A stretch of DNA of 6,121 nucleotides, from positions 1 to 6,121 of the forward strand of contig CAMBZO010000171.1 in NCBI GenBank assembly GCA_945872195.1, read 5' to 3'. Shown piece after piece: positions 1-5,863 of this stretch. The notes below the pieces were generated by a model. It ran no database searches. It was not told where the DNA came from and saw only the letters and a list, made by a program, of their open reading frames with translations. The stretch comes from Akkermansia muciniphila. Lineage in GTDB: Bacteria > Verrucomicrobiota > Verrucomicrobiia > Limisphaerales > SXTU01. The position numbers and the translations under genes are program-made. Position 1 is the first letter of the stretch. Each line of letters starts with the position of its first letter.

Positions 1-446
1 CGCGCCTGCTTCACGAGCGGGTAGCCGGTGTAGTTGTGCGTGAGGCCGTAGAGGAGGCCGGTCTTCTTGACGAGTGCGGCGAGGGCTTTGGCTTCGGCGA
101 GGTCGAAGGTGGCGGGCTTGTCAGAGAGGACGTGAAAGCCGTTATCCAACGCCATCTTCGCGGGCGGGAAGTGCATGTGGTTCGGCGTGACAATGGCGAT
201 GAAGTCCATGCGCTGGTCGGCGGGCAGGGCCTTCTCGGCGAGAATCATTTCCTCGAAGGTGCCGTAGCAGCGGCTTGGCGGCAGGAAGAGGTCCGCGCCG
301 CTGGCCTTGGAGCGCTCGGGGTCGCTGGAGAACGCGCCGCAGACGAGCTCAACCTGCTGGTCCATCGCCGCCGCGATGCGATGCACCGCACCGATGAACG
401 CGCCGCGCCCGCCGCCGACCATGCCGTAACGAATTTTTCTGCTCAT
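1..446 (-). CDS. Gfo/Idh/MocA family NAD(P)-dependent oxidoreductase, N-terminal part (cut by window edge)
   Basis: The frame is open from an ATG at 446 down to the window edge: 148 codons plus two bases, with the C-terminus missing. The protein opens with a Rossmann fold: strand then a glycine-rich loop GGGRGA at residues 11-16. A TPNHMH motif at 87-92 and DKP at 109-111 follow; the family usually has EKP, whose Lys (here K110) is catalytic. THNYTGYP at 136-143 marks the start of the substrate domain. Members oxidise or reduce sugars, inositols and related polyols with NAD(P); the substrate cannot be told from this half. No signal peptide is seen, so it is probably cytoplasmic. The ATG is the only plausible start, because the upstream in-frame stop is at 516-518 and no ATG lies between. 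It is transcribed divergently from panD. Family call is firm; function is open. Confidence 0.93.
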   Translation of the reverse strand, partial: MSRKIRYGMVGGGRGAFIGAVHRIAAAMDQQVELVCGAFSSDPERSKASGADLFLPPSRCYGTFEEMILAEKALPADQRMDFIAIVTPNHMHFPPAKMALDNGFHVLSDKPATFDLAEAKALAALVKKTGLLYGLTHNYTGYPLVKQA

Positions 447-471
447 GGGAAATGTAGTGTTGAATCGAGGG

Positions 472-499
472 TTGTGTTGCGAACGGCGGACTCTATATT
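472..499 (+). promoter_or_regulatory. Candidate promoter of panD, overlapping the divergent one
   Basis: TATATT (494-499) matches the -10 consensus at five of six positions, with a poor -35 (TTGTGT, 472-477) 16 nt upstream. It shares the same A/T patch in an otherwise GC-rich gap with the minus-strand candidate, so the two would compete. The resulting leader of nearly 90 nt would carry the 526-582 repeat element. Weak evidence. Confidence 0.25.
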
Positions 500-519
500 G
501 CGCCCGTTTTTCAAGTCAA
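492..519 (-). promoter_or_regulatory. Candidate sigma70-type promoter of the Gfo/Idh/MocA gene
   Basis: On the minus strand TTGACT (514-519, five of six matches to the -35 consensus) is followed after 16 nt by TATAGA (492-497, four of six). Transcription would begin near 485, giving a leader of about 40 nt before the ATG at 446. This is pattern matching only; sigma factor preferences in this organism are unknown. Confidence 0.35.
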
Positions 520-525
520 ACCTTG

Positions 526-582
526 GGAATGGCGAATCCTCCGCACCGGCCCTTCGATTCGGAATTCGCCACTCGCAGTTCG
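526..582. repeat. Inverted array of 7-nt repeats with TTCG core, upstream of panD
   Basis: The right arm is four consecutive heptamers ending in TTCG or TCG: CGATTCG (555), GAATTCG (562), CCACTCG (569) and CAGTTCG (576). The left arm (526-539) is the reverse orientation; read on the minus strand it gives GGATTCG and CCATTCC. The arms pair through eight perfect bases, TGGCGAAT (530-537) with ATTCGCCA (564-571), and 11 of 14 positions agree over two heptamers. A GC-rich spacer lies between them. The element ends 11 nt before the panD ATG. It resembles dispersed intergenic heptamer repeats of some bacterial genomes, but its function is unknown. Confidence 0.6.
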
Positions 583-593
583 ACATTTTGACC

Positions 594-956
594 ATGCTTG
601 TTCACGTCCTGAAATCGAAGATTCATCGCGCCACGGTCACCGGCGCGTCCCTCAATTACGAGGGCAGCCTCACCATCGCGGTGGACCTGATGGAGCAGGC
701 TGGGATGGTCGCCTACGAGCGCATCCTGTGCGGCAACCTCGCCAACGGCGAACGCTGGGAGACCTACCTCATCGAGGGGCCGCGTGGCTCCGGGGCCATC
801 GAGCTCAACGGCGCGGTGGCGCACCTCGGCAAGATCGGCGACAAGGTCACGATCATGAGCTTCACGGAGGTGGACGCGGCGCAGGCGCGCGGCTGGGAGC
901 CAGTGGTGATTGTGCTGGGGGAGGGGAACGCGGTGGTGGCTGCGCGGGGGAAGTAA
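594..956 (+). CDS. panD: Aspartate 1-decarboxylase proenzyme
   Basis: PanD decarboxylates L-aspartate to beta-alanine, which feeds pantothenate and coenzyme A synthesis in the cytoplasm. The 120-residue protein has the bacterial family's usual length and opens with the hallmark LKSKIHRATVT (residues 6-16). The self-cleavage site Gly24-Ser25 lies in YEGS (22-25); Ser25 becomes the pyruvoyl cofactor. Active-site residues known from the E. coli enzyme fall at the same numbers: Lys9, Arg54, Thr57, Tyr58 and Asn72. The frame stays open upstream to 36, but that stretch is antisense to the neighbouring oxidoreductase; the ATG at 594 gives the conserved N-terminus. No Shine-Dalgarno sequence precedes it. 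It stands apart from panB and panC, and 99 bp separate it from lpxD, so co-transcription with lpxD is possible. Its TAA stop is the first triplet of the downstream repeat element. Confidence 0.97.
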   Translation: MLVHVLKSKIHRATVTGASLNYEGSLTIAVDLMEQAGMVAYERILCGNLANGERWETYLIEGPRGSGAIELNGAVAHLGKIGDKVTIMSFTEVDAAQARGWEPVVIVLGEGNAVVAARGK

Positions 957-1045
957 TCAGTTTTCAGTGTTCAGTTTTCAGTGTTCAGTAGGAGAACTCT
1001 CGGCCAGCCGCCGCTGACTGAACACTGATTACTGAACGCTGATTA
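954..1045. repeat. Inverted array of 7-nt repeats with TCAG core between panD and lpxD
   Basis: The left arm has five abutting heptamers: TAATCAG (954), TTTTCAG (961), TGTTCAG (968), TTTTCAG (975) and TGTTCAG (982), so 961-988 is also a perfect 14-bp tandem repeat. The right arm is the same array inverted: CTGA (1014), CTGAACA (1018), CTGATTA (1025), CTGAACG (1032) and CTGATTA (1039). The best pairing is a perfect 12-bp stem, 978-989 with 1017-1028, and the outermost TAATCAG and CTGATTA units also match. A 25-nt GC-rich spacer separates the arms. A run of five T (1047-1051) follows at once, so the RNA form could resemble a weak terminator. The panD stop codon lies inside the first unit. Confidence 0.75.
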
Positions 1046-1055
1046 ATTTTTCGCC

Positions 1056-2075
1056 ATGCCTCACACCGTCGCTGACATCGCCAAGCACGTTCACGGGGAA
1101 GTCCACGGGGACTCGACCGCGCCCATCACCGGCTTCGCGCCCGCCGACAGCGCGAAGCGAGGCGACCTGACCTTCGCGGAGACCGACGCCTACTTCGCCG
1201 CCGCCGAGGCCAGCGCGGCCAGCGCCATTCTCATCGCGGGCGACCGCACGTCGTCTACGAAGACGCTTATCCGCGTGAAGAACGCACGCGTCGCCTTCGC
1301 GAAGGTGCTGCCGCTCTTCTTCGCTGAGCCGGTGCTGGAGGGGCGGCGGCACCCGACGGCGGTCATTCCCAATTCGGCTTCCGTGGACGACACGGCCTAC
1401 ATCGGGCCGCACTGCGTCATTGGCGAGCACTGCCGGATCGAGGCGCGCGCGGTGTTGTTGGGGGGAAATCATCTCGGCGACAACTGCGTGGTGGGCGAGG
1501 ACACGAAGCTGTTTCCGAACGTCGTGCTCTACGCGCGCACGCAGGTTGGAAAACGCGTGCGCCTTCACGCTGGCTGCGTCATTGGTTCGGACGGCTTCGG
1601 CTATGTGTTCGACAGCGGAGTTCATCAGAAGGTGCTGCAAGTCGGCCACGTCATCATCGGTGACGACGTGGAGATTGGTGCGAACTCCACGGTGGACCGC
1701 GGCGCGATTGGCGCGACGGTCATCGGCAAGGGCACCAAAATCGACAACCTCGTGCAGTTTGGCCACAACGTGCAGTTCGGCGAGCATGGCATCGTGGTTT
1801 CGCAGACCGGCATCGCGGGCAGCACCAAGCTGGGCAACTACGTCGTGCTCGGCGGCCAGGTGGGGCTCGCGGGGCACCTCAAGATCGGCAACCAAGTCAC
1901 TATCGCTGCGCAGTCTGGCGTGATGCACGACATCCCCGACGGCGAGAAATGGCTCGGCTCCCCCGCGCAACCCGACCGCTCGACCAAGCGCCAATGGCTC
2001 GCGCTTCAGCAGTTGCCGGAACTCCTCCGGCGCGTGAAGGAGTTGGAGAAGCAGCTTACGGAGCGGAAACTGTAG
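1056..2075 (+). CDS. lpxD: UDP-3-O-acylglucosamine N-acyltransferase
   Basis: LpxD transfers a hydroxyacyl chain from acyl carrier protein to the 2-amino group of UDP-3-O-acylglucosamine, the third step of lipid A synthesis, acting as a cytoplasmic trimer. The 339-residue length is normal. The N-terminal domain carries the uridine-binding region with GDLTF at 36-40. From about residue 100 to 290 the sequence is a left-handed beta helix of hexapeptide repeats (IGPHCV, IGEHCR, VGEDTK, IGDDVE and others). The catalytic histidine is His237 in VQFGHNVQ, matching His239 of E. coli. A leucine- and charge-rich helix (about 312-337) closes the protein, as in relatives. The ATG at 1056 gives the usual N-terminus; no Shine-Dalgarno is seen, only a T-run. 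Other lpx genes and fabZ are absent nearby, unlike the proteobacterial cluster. The 3' end overlaps convergent dctA by 20 bp. Confidence 0.97.
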   Translation: MPHTVADIAKHVHGEVHGDSTAPITGFAPADSAKRGDLTFAETDAYFAAAEASAASAILIAGDRTSSTKTLIRVKNARVAFAKVLPLFFAEPVLEGRRHPTAVIPNSASVDDTAYIGPHCVIGEHCRIEARAVLLGGNHLGDNCVVGEDTKLFPNVVLYARTQVGKRVRLHAGCVIGSDGFGYVFDSGVHQKVLQVGHVIIGDDVEIGANSTVDRGAIGATVIGKGTKIDNLVQFGHNVQFGEHGIVVSQTGIAGSTKLGNYVVLGGQVGLAGHLKIGNQVTIAAQSGVMHDIPDGEKWLGSPAQPDRSTKRQWLALQQLPELLRRVKELEKQLTERKL

Positions 2076-3369
2076 CGTCTCCTGGCGGTTCCAAATTCTT
2101 TCGCAGCGTCTCCGGCGTGACTTCGCCTTCCCAGCGGCTGATGGCCACCGTCGCCACGCCGTTGCCGATGAGGTTCGTGATCGCGCGGCACTCGCTCATG
2201 AAGCGGTCAATGCCCACCAGCAGCGCCAGCGACGCGATGGGCACCGTTGGGACCACCGCGAGCGTGGCCGCGAGCGTCACAAAGCCCGCGCCGGTCACGC
2301 CGCTGGAGCCTTTCGAGGATACCATCGCCACAAGCAGCAGCGTGACCTGTTCGCGGAGGTCGAGCGGCGTGTTCGTGGCCTGCGCGAGGAAGACGGCGGC
2401 CATGGTCATGTAGATGTTCGTGCCGTCGAGGTTGAAGCTGTAGCCCGTGGGGATGACGAGGCCGACGGTGGAGTTTGAGCAGCCCAGCCGCCGCATTTTC
2501 TGAATCATCCCCGGCAGCGCGGTCTCGGAGGAACTTGTCCCCAGCACAAGCAGCAATTCCTCCTTGATGAACGCGAGGAACCGGACAATCGAAAACCCAC
2601 ACGCCGCCGCGATGCCGCCCAGCACGACGAAGACGAACACCGCCGCGGTCGCGTAGAAGCCCGCTATCAGCGCGAAGAGCTTGCCCAGCGCGCCCAGTCC
2701 GTAGCTGCCGATGGTGAAGGCCATCGCGCCGAACGCGCCCACCGGCGCGAGCTGCACGACGATGCGCATGACGCCGAAGAAGATTTCCGACCCGCGCTCA
2801 ATCACGTTCAGCACGGAGTGCCGGTGCTGCTCGGCCAGCCCAGTGATGGCGAACGCCGTGAGGCCGGAGACGAGCAGCACTTGCAGGAGGTCGCCGGTGA
2901 CGAAAGCGGAGAAGAGCGTCGCGGGGATGATGTTGAGGAAGAAGGCCGTCATCGTCTGCGACTCGGCGCGCTTGGCGTAGCTCTTCGCGACCTCGGGGTC
3001 GAGAGTGGCGGGGTCAATGTTGAAGCCCACGCCGGGCTGGAGCCAGTTCACCACCACGAGGCCGATGATGAGCGCGAGCGTGGAGACGACCTCGAAGTAG
3101 AACAGCGTCTTGATGCCCACGCGCCCGAGCTTCTTCATGTCCTTCATGGAGGCGATGCCGTGGACGACGGTGCAGAAGATGATGGGCGCAATCATCATCT
3201 TCACCAACTGGATGAAGGCGTCGCCCAGCGGCTTGAGCGACTTGCCGAAGTCCGGGTAACGCCAGCCGACCACGATGCCGAGCGCGACGGCCAAGAGCAC
3301 TTGCACGTAGAGGATCCGATACCAGGGCGTGCGCGCGGTGGGAGCGAAAGTTGGTTTGGCGGTGTTCAA
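2056..3369 (-). CDS. dctA: C4-dicarboxylate:cation symporter, DAACS family (DctA type)
   Basis: This inner-membrane symporter would import succinate, fumarate, malate and probably aspartate with cations. Its 437 residues match DctA length, and similarity to E. coli DctA as I recall it runs end to end. Family landmarks in order: first membrane helix about 18-36; re-entrant hairpin 1 with the serine-rich GTSSSET (277-283); SFNLDGT (311-317); hairpin 2 with SSKGSSGVTG (351-360); last helix DRFMSECRAITNLIGN (388-403). In that helix Arg395 would bind the substrate's distal carboxylate. Ser392 stands where amino-acid transporters such as GltPh have an Asp contacting the amino group, which favours dicarboxylates over glutamate. 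The start is TTG: an in-frame TAG at 3382-3384 excludes anything further upstream, and the first in-frame ATG is at residue 58. It is divergent from the TIM-barrel gene. Confidence 0.93.
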   Translation of the reverse strand: MNTAKPTFAPTARTPWYRILYVQVLLAVALGIVVGWRYPDFGKSLKPLGDAFIQLVKMMIAPIIFCTVVHGIASMKDMKKLGRVGIKTLFYFEVVSTLALIIGLVVVNWLQPGVGFNIDPATLDPEVAKSYAKRAESQTMTAFFLNIIPATLFSAFVTGDLLQVLLVSGLTAFAITGLAEQHRHSVLNVIERGSEIFFGVMRIVVQLAPVGAFGAMAFTIGSYGLGALGKLFALIAGFYATAAVFVFVVLGGIAAACGFSIVRFLAFIKEELLLVLGTSSSETALPGMIQKMRRLGCSNSTVGLVIPTGYSFNLDGTNIYMTMAAVFLAQATNTPLDLREQVTLLLVAMVSSKGSSGVTGAGFVTLAATLAVVPTVPIASLALLVGIDRFMSECRAITNLIGNGVATVAISRWEGEVTPETLRKNLEPPGDATVSAP

Positions 3370-3405
3370 GTGGCCGGGAGGCTAATTGGTTTTCCACCGG
3401 CGTGC

Positions 3406-3424
3406 AACGTGCCGACGGCACATT
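3406..3424. promoter_or_regulatory. Candidate operator: 13-bp palindrome between dctA and the TIM-barrel gene
   Basis: GTGCCGACGGCAC (3409-3421) is a perfect odd-length palindrome with a central A. The symmetry continues as AA at 3406-3407 and TT at 3423-3424, with one mismatched pair. It sits in the 113-bp divergent gap, 40 bp before the dctA start and about 60 bp before the other. A one-base loop cannot fold well as RNA, so a dimeric DNA-binding protein is the likelier reader. No regulator is known. Confidence 0.35.
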
Positions 3425-3482
3425 TGAATTGCGCCCCGCCCGGCGGTTTCCGACTCTCGGCTCTAGCACAACAACTAATCCT

Positions 3483-4373
3483 ATGAGCCACATCCTATCC
3501 CGCCGCCACTTCGTCCAAACCCTCACCGCTACCACCGCCGGCTTTGCCACGAGCACCTTCGCTGCTGCCAAGCCGCGAGAGATACAGAAAGCCATCATGT
3601 GGGGCACCGTCGGGGTGAAAGGCTCCGTGCTGGAAAAAATGAAGTTGGTCAAGGAAGCCGGCTTCACTGGCGTCGAGCCGAACGGCGGCATGAGCCGCGA
3701 AGACGTGGTGGCTGCGCTCAAGGAAACCGGACTCAAGGCCGCGAGCGTCTGCTGCCACACGCATTGGGCCAAGCCGCTTTCCGCGCCCGACGATGCCACG
3801 CGCAGGGTTGGCTACGACGGCCTCGTGCTCTCGCTGGGCGATGCGAAGGCCTACGGCGCGACCAGCGTCCTGCTCGTGCCCGGCGTGGTGAGTGACAAGG
3901 TGACTTACGAGGACTGCTTCCAGCGCTGCGTCGCCGAGATCAAGAAGACCGTGCCCGTCGCGAAAGACCTCGGTGTGAAGATCGCCATCGAGAACGTCTG
4001 GAACAACTTCGTCACCAAGCCGCAGCAGGCGGTGGACCTGCTCGACGCCATCAACAGCGAGTGGGTGGGCTGGCACTTCGACATCGGCAACGTGGGCCGC
4101 TACAGCCCGGCGGAGACGTGGATTCCGCTCCTTGGCAAGCGCATCCTCAAGCTGCACATCAAGGAATTCGACACGCGCAAAATGACCGCCACCAACCCCG
4201 GTGCGGGCTTTGGCGCGAAGTTCCTCGAAGGCGACAACAACTGGCCCGCCATCATGGCCGCGCTGGACAAGATTGGTTACTCCGGCTGGGGCATCGCCGA
4301 GCAAGGCGGCGGCGGCACGCCCGAGGGATTGAAGGATTTGTCCGACCGGATGACGAAGATTTTCGCGAGCTAG
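3483..4373 (+). CDS. Tat-signal sugar phosphate isomerase/epimerase-like TIM-barrel protein
   Basis: The 296-residue protein starts with a twin-arginine signal: SRRHFVQTL (residues 6-14, R7-R8), then a hydrophobic, alanine- and threonine-rich stretch to about 29, with probable cleavage near AAA-K (27-30). It should be folded before export across the inner membrane. The rest is a xylose-isomerase-like (AP endonuclease 2 superfamily) TIM barrel. Probable metal ligands lie on successive strands: Glu170 (IAIENVW), Asp200 (WHFDIGN), His225 (KLHIKEFD) and Glu273 (GIAEQGG). His198 and Lys227 are likely active-site partners. These enzymes isomerise or epimerise free sugars or sugar derivatives; the 'phosphate' name is inherited and the substrate is unknown. 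Such exported forms are common in Planctomycetota and Verrucomicrobiota. The ATG at 3483 is chosen because the signal begins there; upstream frame is intergenic. An intrinsic terminator follows. Confidence 0.9.
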   Translation: MSHILSRRHFVQTLTATTAGFATSTFAAAKPREIQKAIMWGTVGVKGSVLEKMKLVKEAGFTGVEPNGGMSREDVVAALKETGLKAASVCCHTHWAKPLSAPDDATRRVGYDGLVLSLGDAKAYGATSVLLVPGVVSDKVTYEDCFQRCVAEIKKTVPVAKDLGVKIAIENVWNNFVTKPQQAVDLLDAINSEWVGWHFDIGNVGRYSPAETWIPLLGKRILKLHIKEFDTRKMTATNPGAGFGAKFLEGDNNWPAIMAALDKIGYSGWGIAEQGGGGTPEGLKDLSDRMTKIFAS

Positions 4374-4398
4374 TCCGCGTTACGCATCCGTCAACGTC

Positions 4399-4431
4399 AG
4401 GCGCGGGAGCGATCCCGCGCTTTTGACTTTT
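4399..4431 (+). terminator. Rho-independent terminator after the TIM-barrel gene
   Basis: A perfect 8-bp GC-rich stem, GCGCGGGA (4401-4408) with TCCCGCGC (4413-4420), closes on a GCGA tetraloop of the stable GNRA class. A G-U and an A-U pair can extend the base. The tract TTTTGACTTTTT (4421-4432) follows. It lies 27 nt after the stop codon and separates this gene from hisD. Confidence 0.85.
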
Positions 4432-4459
4432 TCCAACTCACTTCGTAGCCTCTCACTTC

Positions 4460-5758
4460 ATGAACGTCCTGAAATTCTCGGACAAGGATTTCGCCGCCCG
4501 GCTGACTCTACTCGCGGCGGCGTCGAGTCTCTTCGACCCCGCCGTCGAGGAGCGCGCGCGCGGCATCATCGCCGCCGTCCGTGAGCGTGGTGACGCGGCG
4601 CTGCTGGAGCTGACCGAGCGTTTCGACGGCGCACAACTCACCGTCGAGCAACTCGCTGTCTCGCAGGCGGAAATCTTCAGCGCATCCCTCGCCGCCGACG
4701 ATTCGCTCCGTGCTGCCGTGACCGAGGCCGAGAAGAACATCGCCGACTTCGCCAAGAAATCCCTCCGCAAGAACTGGTCAGCGCGTAATTCGCACGGCGC
4801 GGCGGTCGGCGAGAAGTTCGACGGCTTCGGGCGCGTCGGCATCTACATCCCCGGCGGCACCGCGCCGCTCGTCTCCACGGCGTTGATGACCATCACGCTC
4901 GCGCGCGTGGCCGGCTGCCGCGAGATCGCCGTCTGCACCCCGCCGGGCCGCGACGGCTCGGTGAACCCCGCGCTGCTCTTCGCCGCCCGCACGGCGGGCG
5001 CGACGGAGATATACAAGGCCGGTGGCGCGCAGGCCATCGCCGCGCTGTCGCTGGGCACCGCGACCATTCGCCCGGTGCAAAAGGTCTTCGGCCCCGGCAA
5101 CGCCTACGTCGTCGCCGCAAAGCGCCTGCTCGTCGGGCACGTCGCGATTGACCTTTTGCCCGGCCCCAGTGAGGTGCTCGTGCTCGCCGACGACTCCGCG
5201 AACCCGAAGTTCATCGCCGCCGATCTGCTGGCGCAGGCCGAGCACGGCTCCGGTCACGAGCGTGTCTGGCTGGTGACGACTTCCGCGAAGCTTCTCAAAG
5301 CGACGGCGAAGGAAATCGCCCGCCAGCTTCCACGGCTCTCTCGCCGTGCCTTCATCGCGAAGGCACTGGCGAACAACGGCTGGCTCATCCAAGTGAAATC
5401 CCTCGCCGATGGCATCGCGCTCGTGAACCGCCTCGCGCCCGAACACTGCGAAGTCATGGTGCGCCCGCAACAACAGGCCGTGAAACAAATCACCACGGCC
5501 GGCGCGCTCTTCCTCGGGGCCTGGTCGCCGACGGTGCTGGGCGATTACGTGGCCGGCCCGAGCCACACGCTGCCCACCGGCGGCGCGGGTCGTTCCTTCG
5601 CCGGCCTGACCGTGGACCAGTTTCAGCGCCGCACCAGCGTGGTGAGTTACTCGAAGCCCGCGCTGAAGAAAGCCCTCGGCGCAGTGCAGAAGTTCGCCGA
5701 ACTCGAGGGTCTGGACGCGCACGGGAAGTCGGCAGCCGTGCGCTTGGAACGCGAATGA
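4460..5758 (+). CDS. hisD: Histidinol dehydrogenase
   Basis: HisD oxidises L-histidinol to L-histidine in two NAD-dependent steps, the end of histidine synthesis, as a zinc-dependent cytoplasmic homodimer. The 432 residues fit the family. Landmarks: GRVGIYIPGGTAPL (124-137), GPGNAYVVAAKR (211-222), the DLLPGPSE segment (231-238), Gln259 and His262 in AQAEHG (same numbers as in E. coli), the catalytic pair Glu328-His329 in LAPEHCE, Asp362 in GDYVAGPSHTLPTGGAGR, and His421 near the C-terminus (E. coli 326, 327, 360 and 419). The zinc ligands Gln259, His262, Asp362 and His421 are all present. After AEH it reads GSGHE, not the common DPxAQ, as in a subset of relatives. ATG at 4460 gives the expected N-terminus; no Shine-Dalgarno is seen. 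No other his gene is next to it: a terminator lies upstream and gcvH downstream. Confidence 0.97.
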   Translation: MNVLKFSDKDFAARLTLLAAASSLFDPAVEERARGIIAAVRERGDAALLELTERFDGAQLTVEQLAVSQAEIFSASLAADDSLRAAVTEAEKNIADFAKKSLRKNWSARNSHGAAVGEKFDGFGRVGIYIPGGTAPLVSTALMTITLARVAGCREIAVCTPPGRDGSVNPALLFAARTAGATEIYKAGGAQAIAALSLGTATIRPVQKVFGPGNAYVVAAKRLLVGHVAIDLLPGPSEVLVLADDSANPKFIAADLLAQAEHGSGHERVWLVTTSAKLLKATAKEIARQLPRLSRRAFIAKALANNGWLIQVKSLADGIALVNRLAPEHCEVMVRPQQQAVKQITTAGALFLGAWSPTVLGDYVAGPSHTLPTGGAGRSFAGLTVDQFQRRTSVVSYSKPALKKALGAVQKFAELEGLDAHGKSAAVRLERE

Positions 5759-5863
5759 CTCACGGAACCGTGTTGCAATTCCCGCAGATTCACTCCTCCG
5801 CAGCTTGGATTTGGAAGAACCCGATTTACAAGAAAGCTGCCTAAACCCACACTCCGCCCCGAC
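5759..5863. other. hisD-gcvH intergenic gap
   Basis: This 105-bp gap has no convincing terminator or promoter. It holds a 12-bp sequence (5779-5790) repeated inside the start of gcvH (5877-5888), and a weak 7-bp inverted repeat GCAGCTT (5800-5806) / AAGCTGC (5834-5840) with a 27-nt loop and no T-run. Either read-through from hisD or an unrecognised promoter must express gcvH. Confidence 0.4.

Noticed and set aside
36..593. An N-terminal extension of panD reaching back to 36
   Set aside because: It is antisense to the Gfo/Idh/MocA gene and to the intergenic gap; PanD homology begins exactly at the ATG at 594 with the normal 120-residue length.
954..1051. CRISPR array or insertion-sequence end at the TCAG repeats
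   Set aside because: The units are 7 nt and contiguous with no unique spacers, and there is no transposase or target duplication nearby.
1029..1994. A 321-codon open frame antisense to lpxD
   Set aside because: It is histidine/arginine/valine-rich with no family features, and it mirrors the codon bias of the well-supported lpxD gene on the other strand.
2818..3486. A 222-codon plus-strand frame across dctA
   Set aside because: Glu/Gly/Arg/His-rich shadow of the membrane protein on the other strand; it even crosses the divergent promoter gap.
3495..4304. A 269-codon open frame antisense to the TIM-barrel gene
   Set aside because: It has no recognisable domain and covers a gene with an intact signal peptide and active-site motifs.
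5800..5840. Inverted repeat GCAGCTT/AAGCTGC as a hisD terminator
   Set aside because: The stem is only 7 bp, the loop is 27 nt and there is no T-run; such a match is expected by chance.
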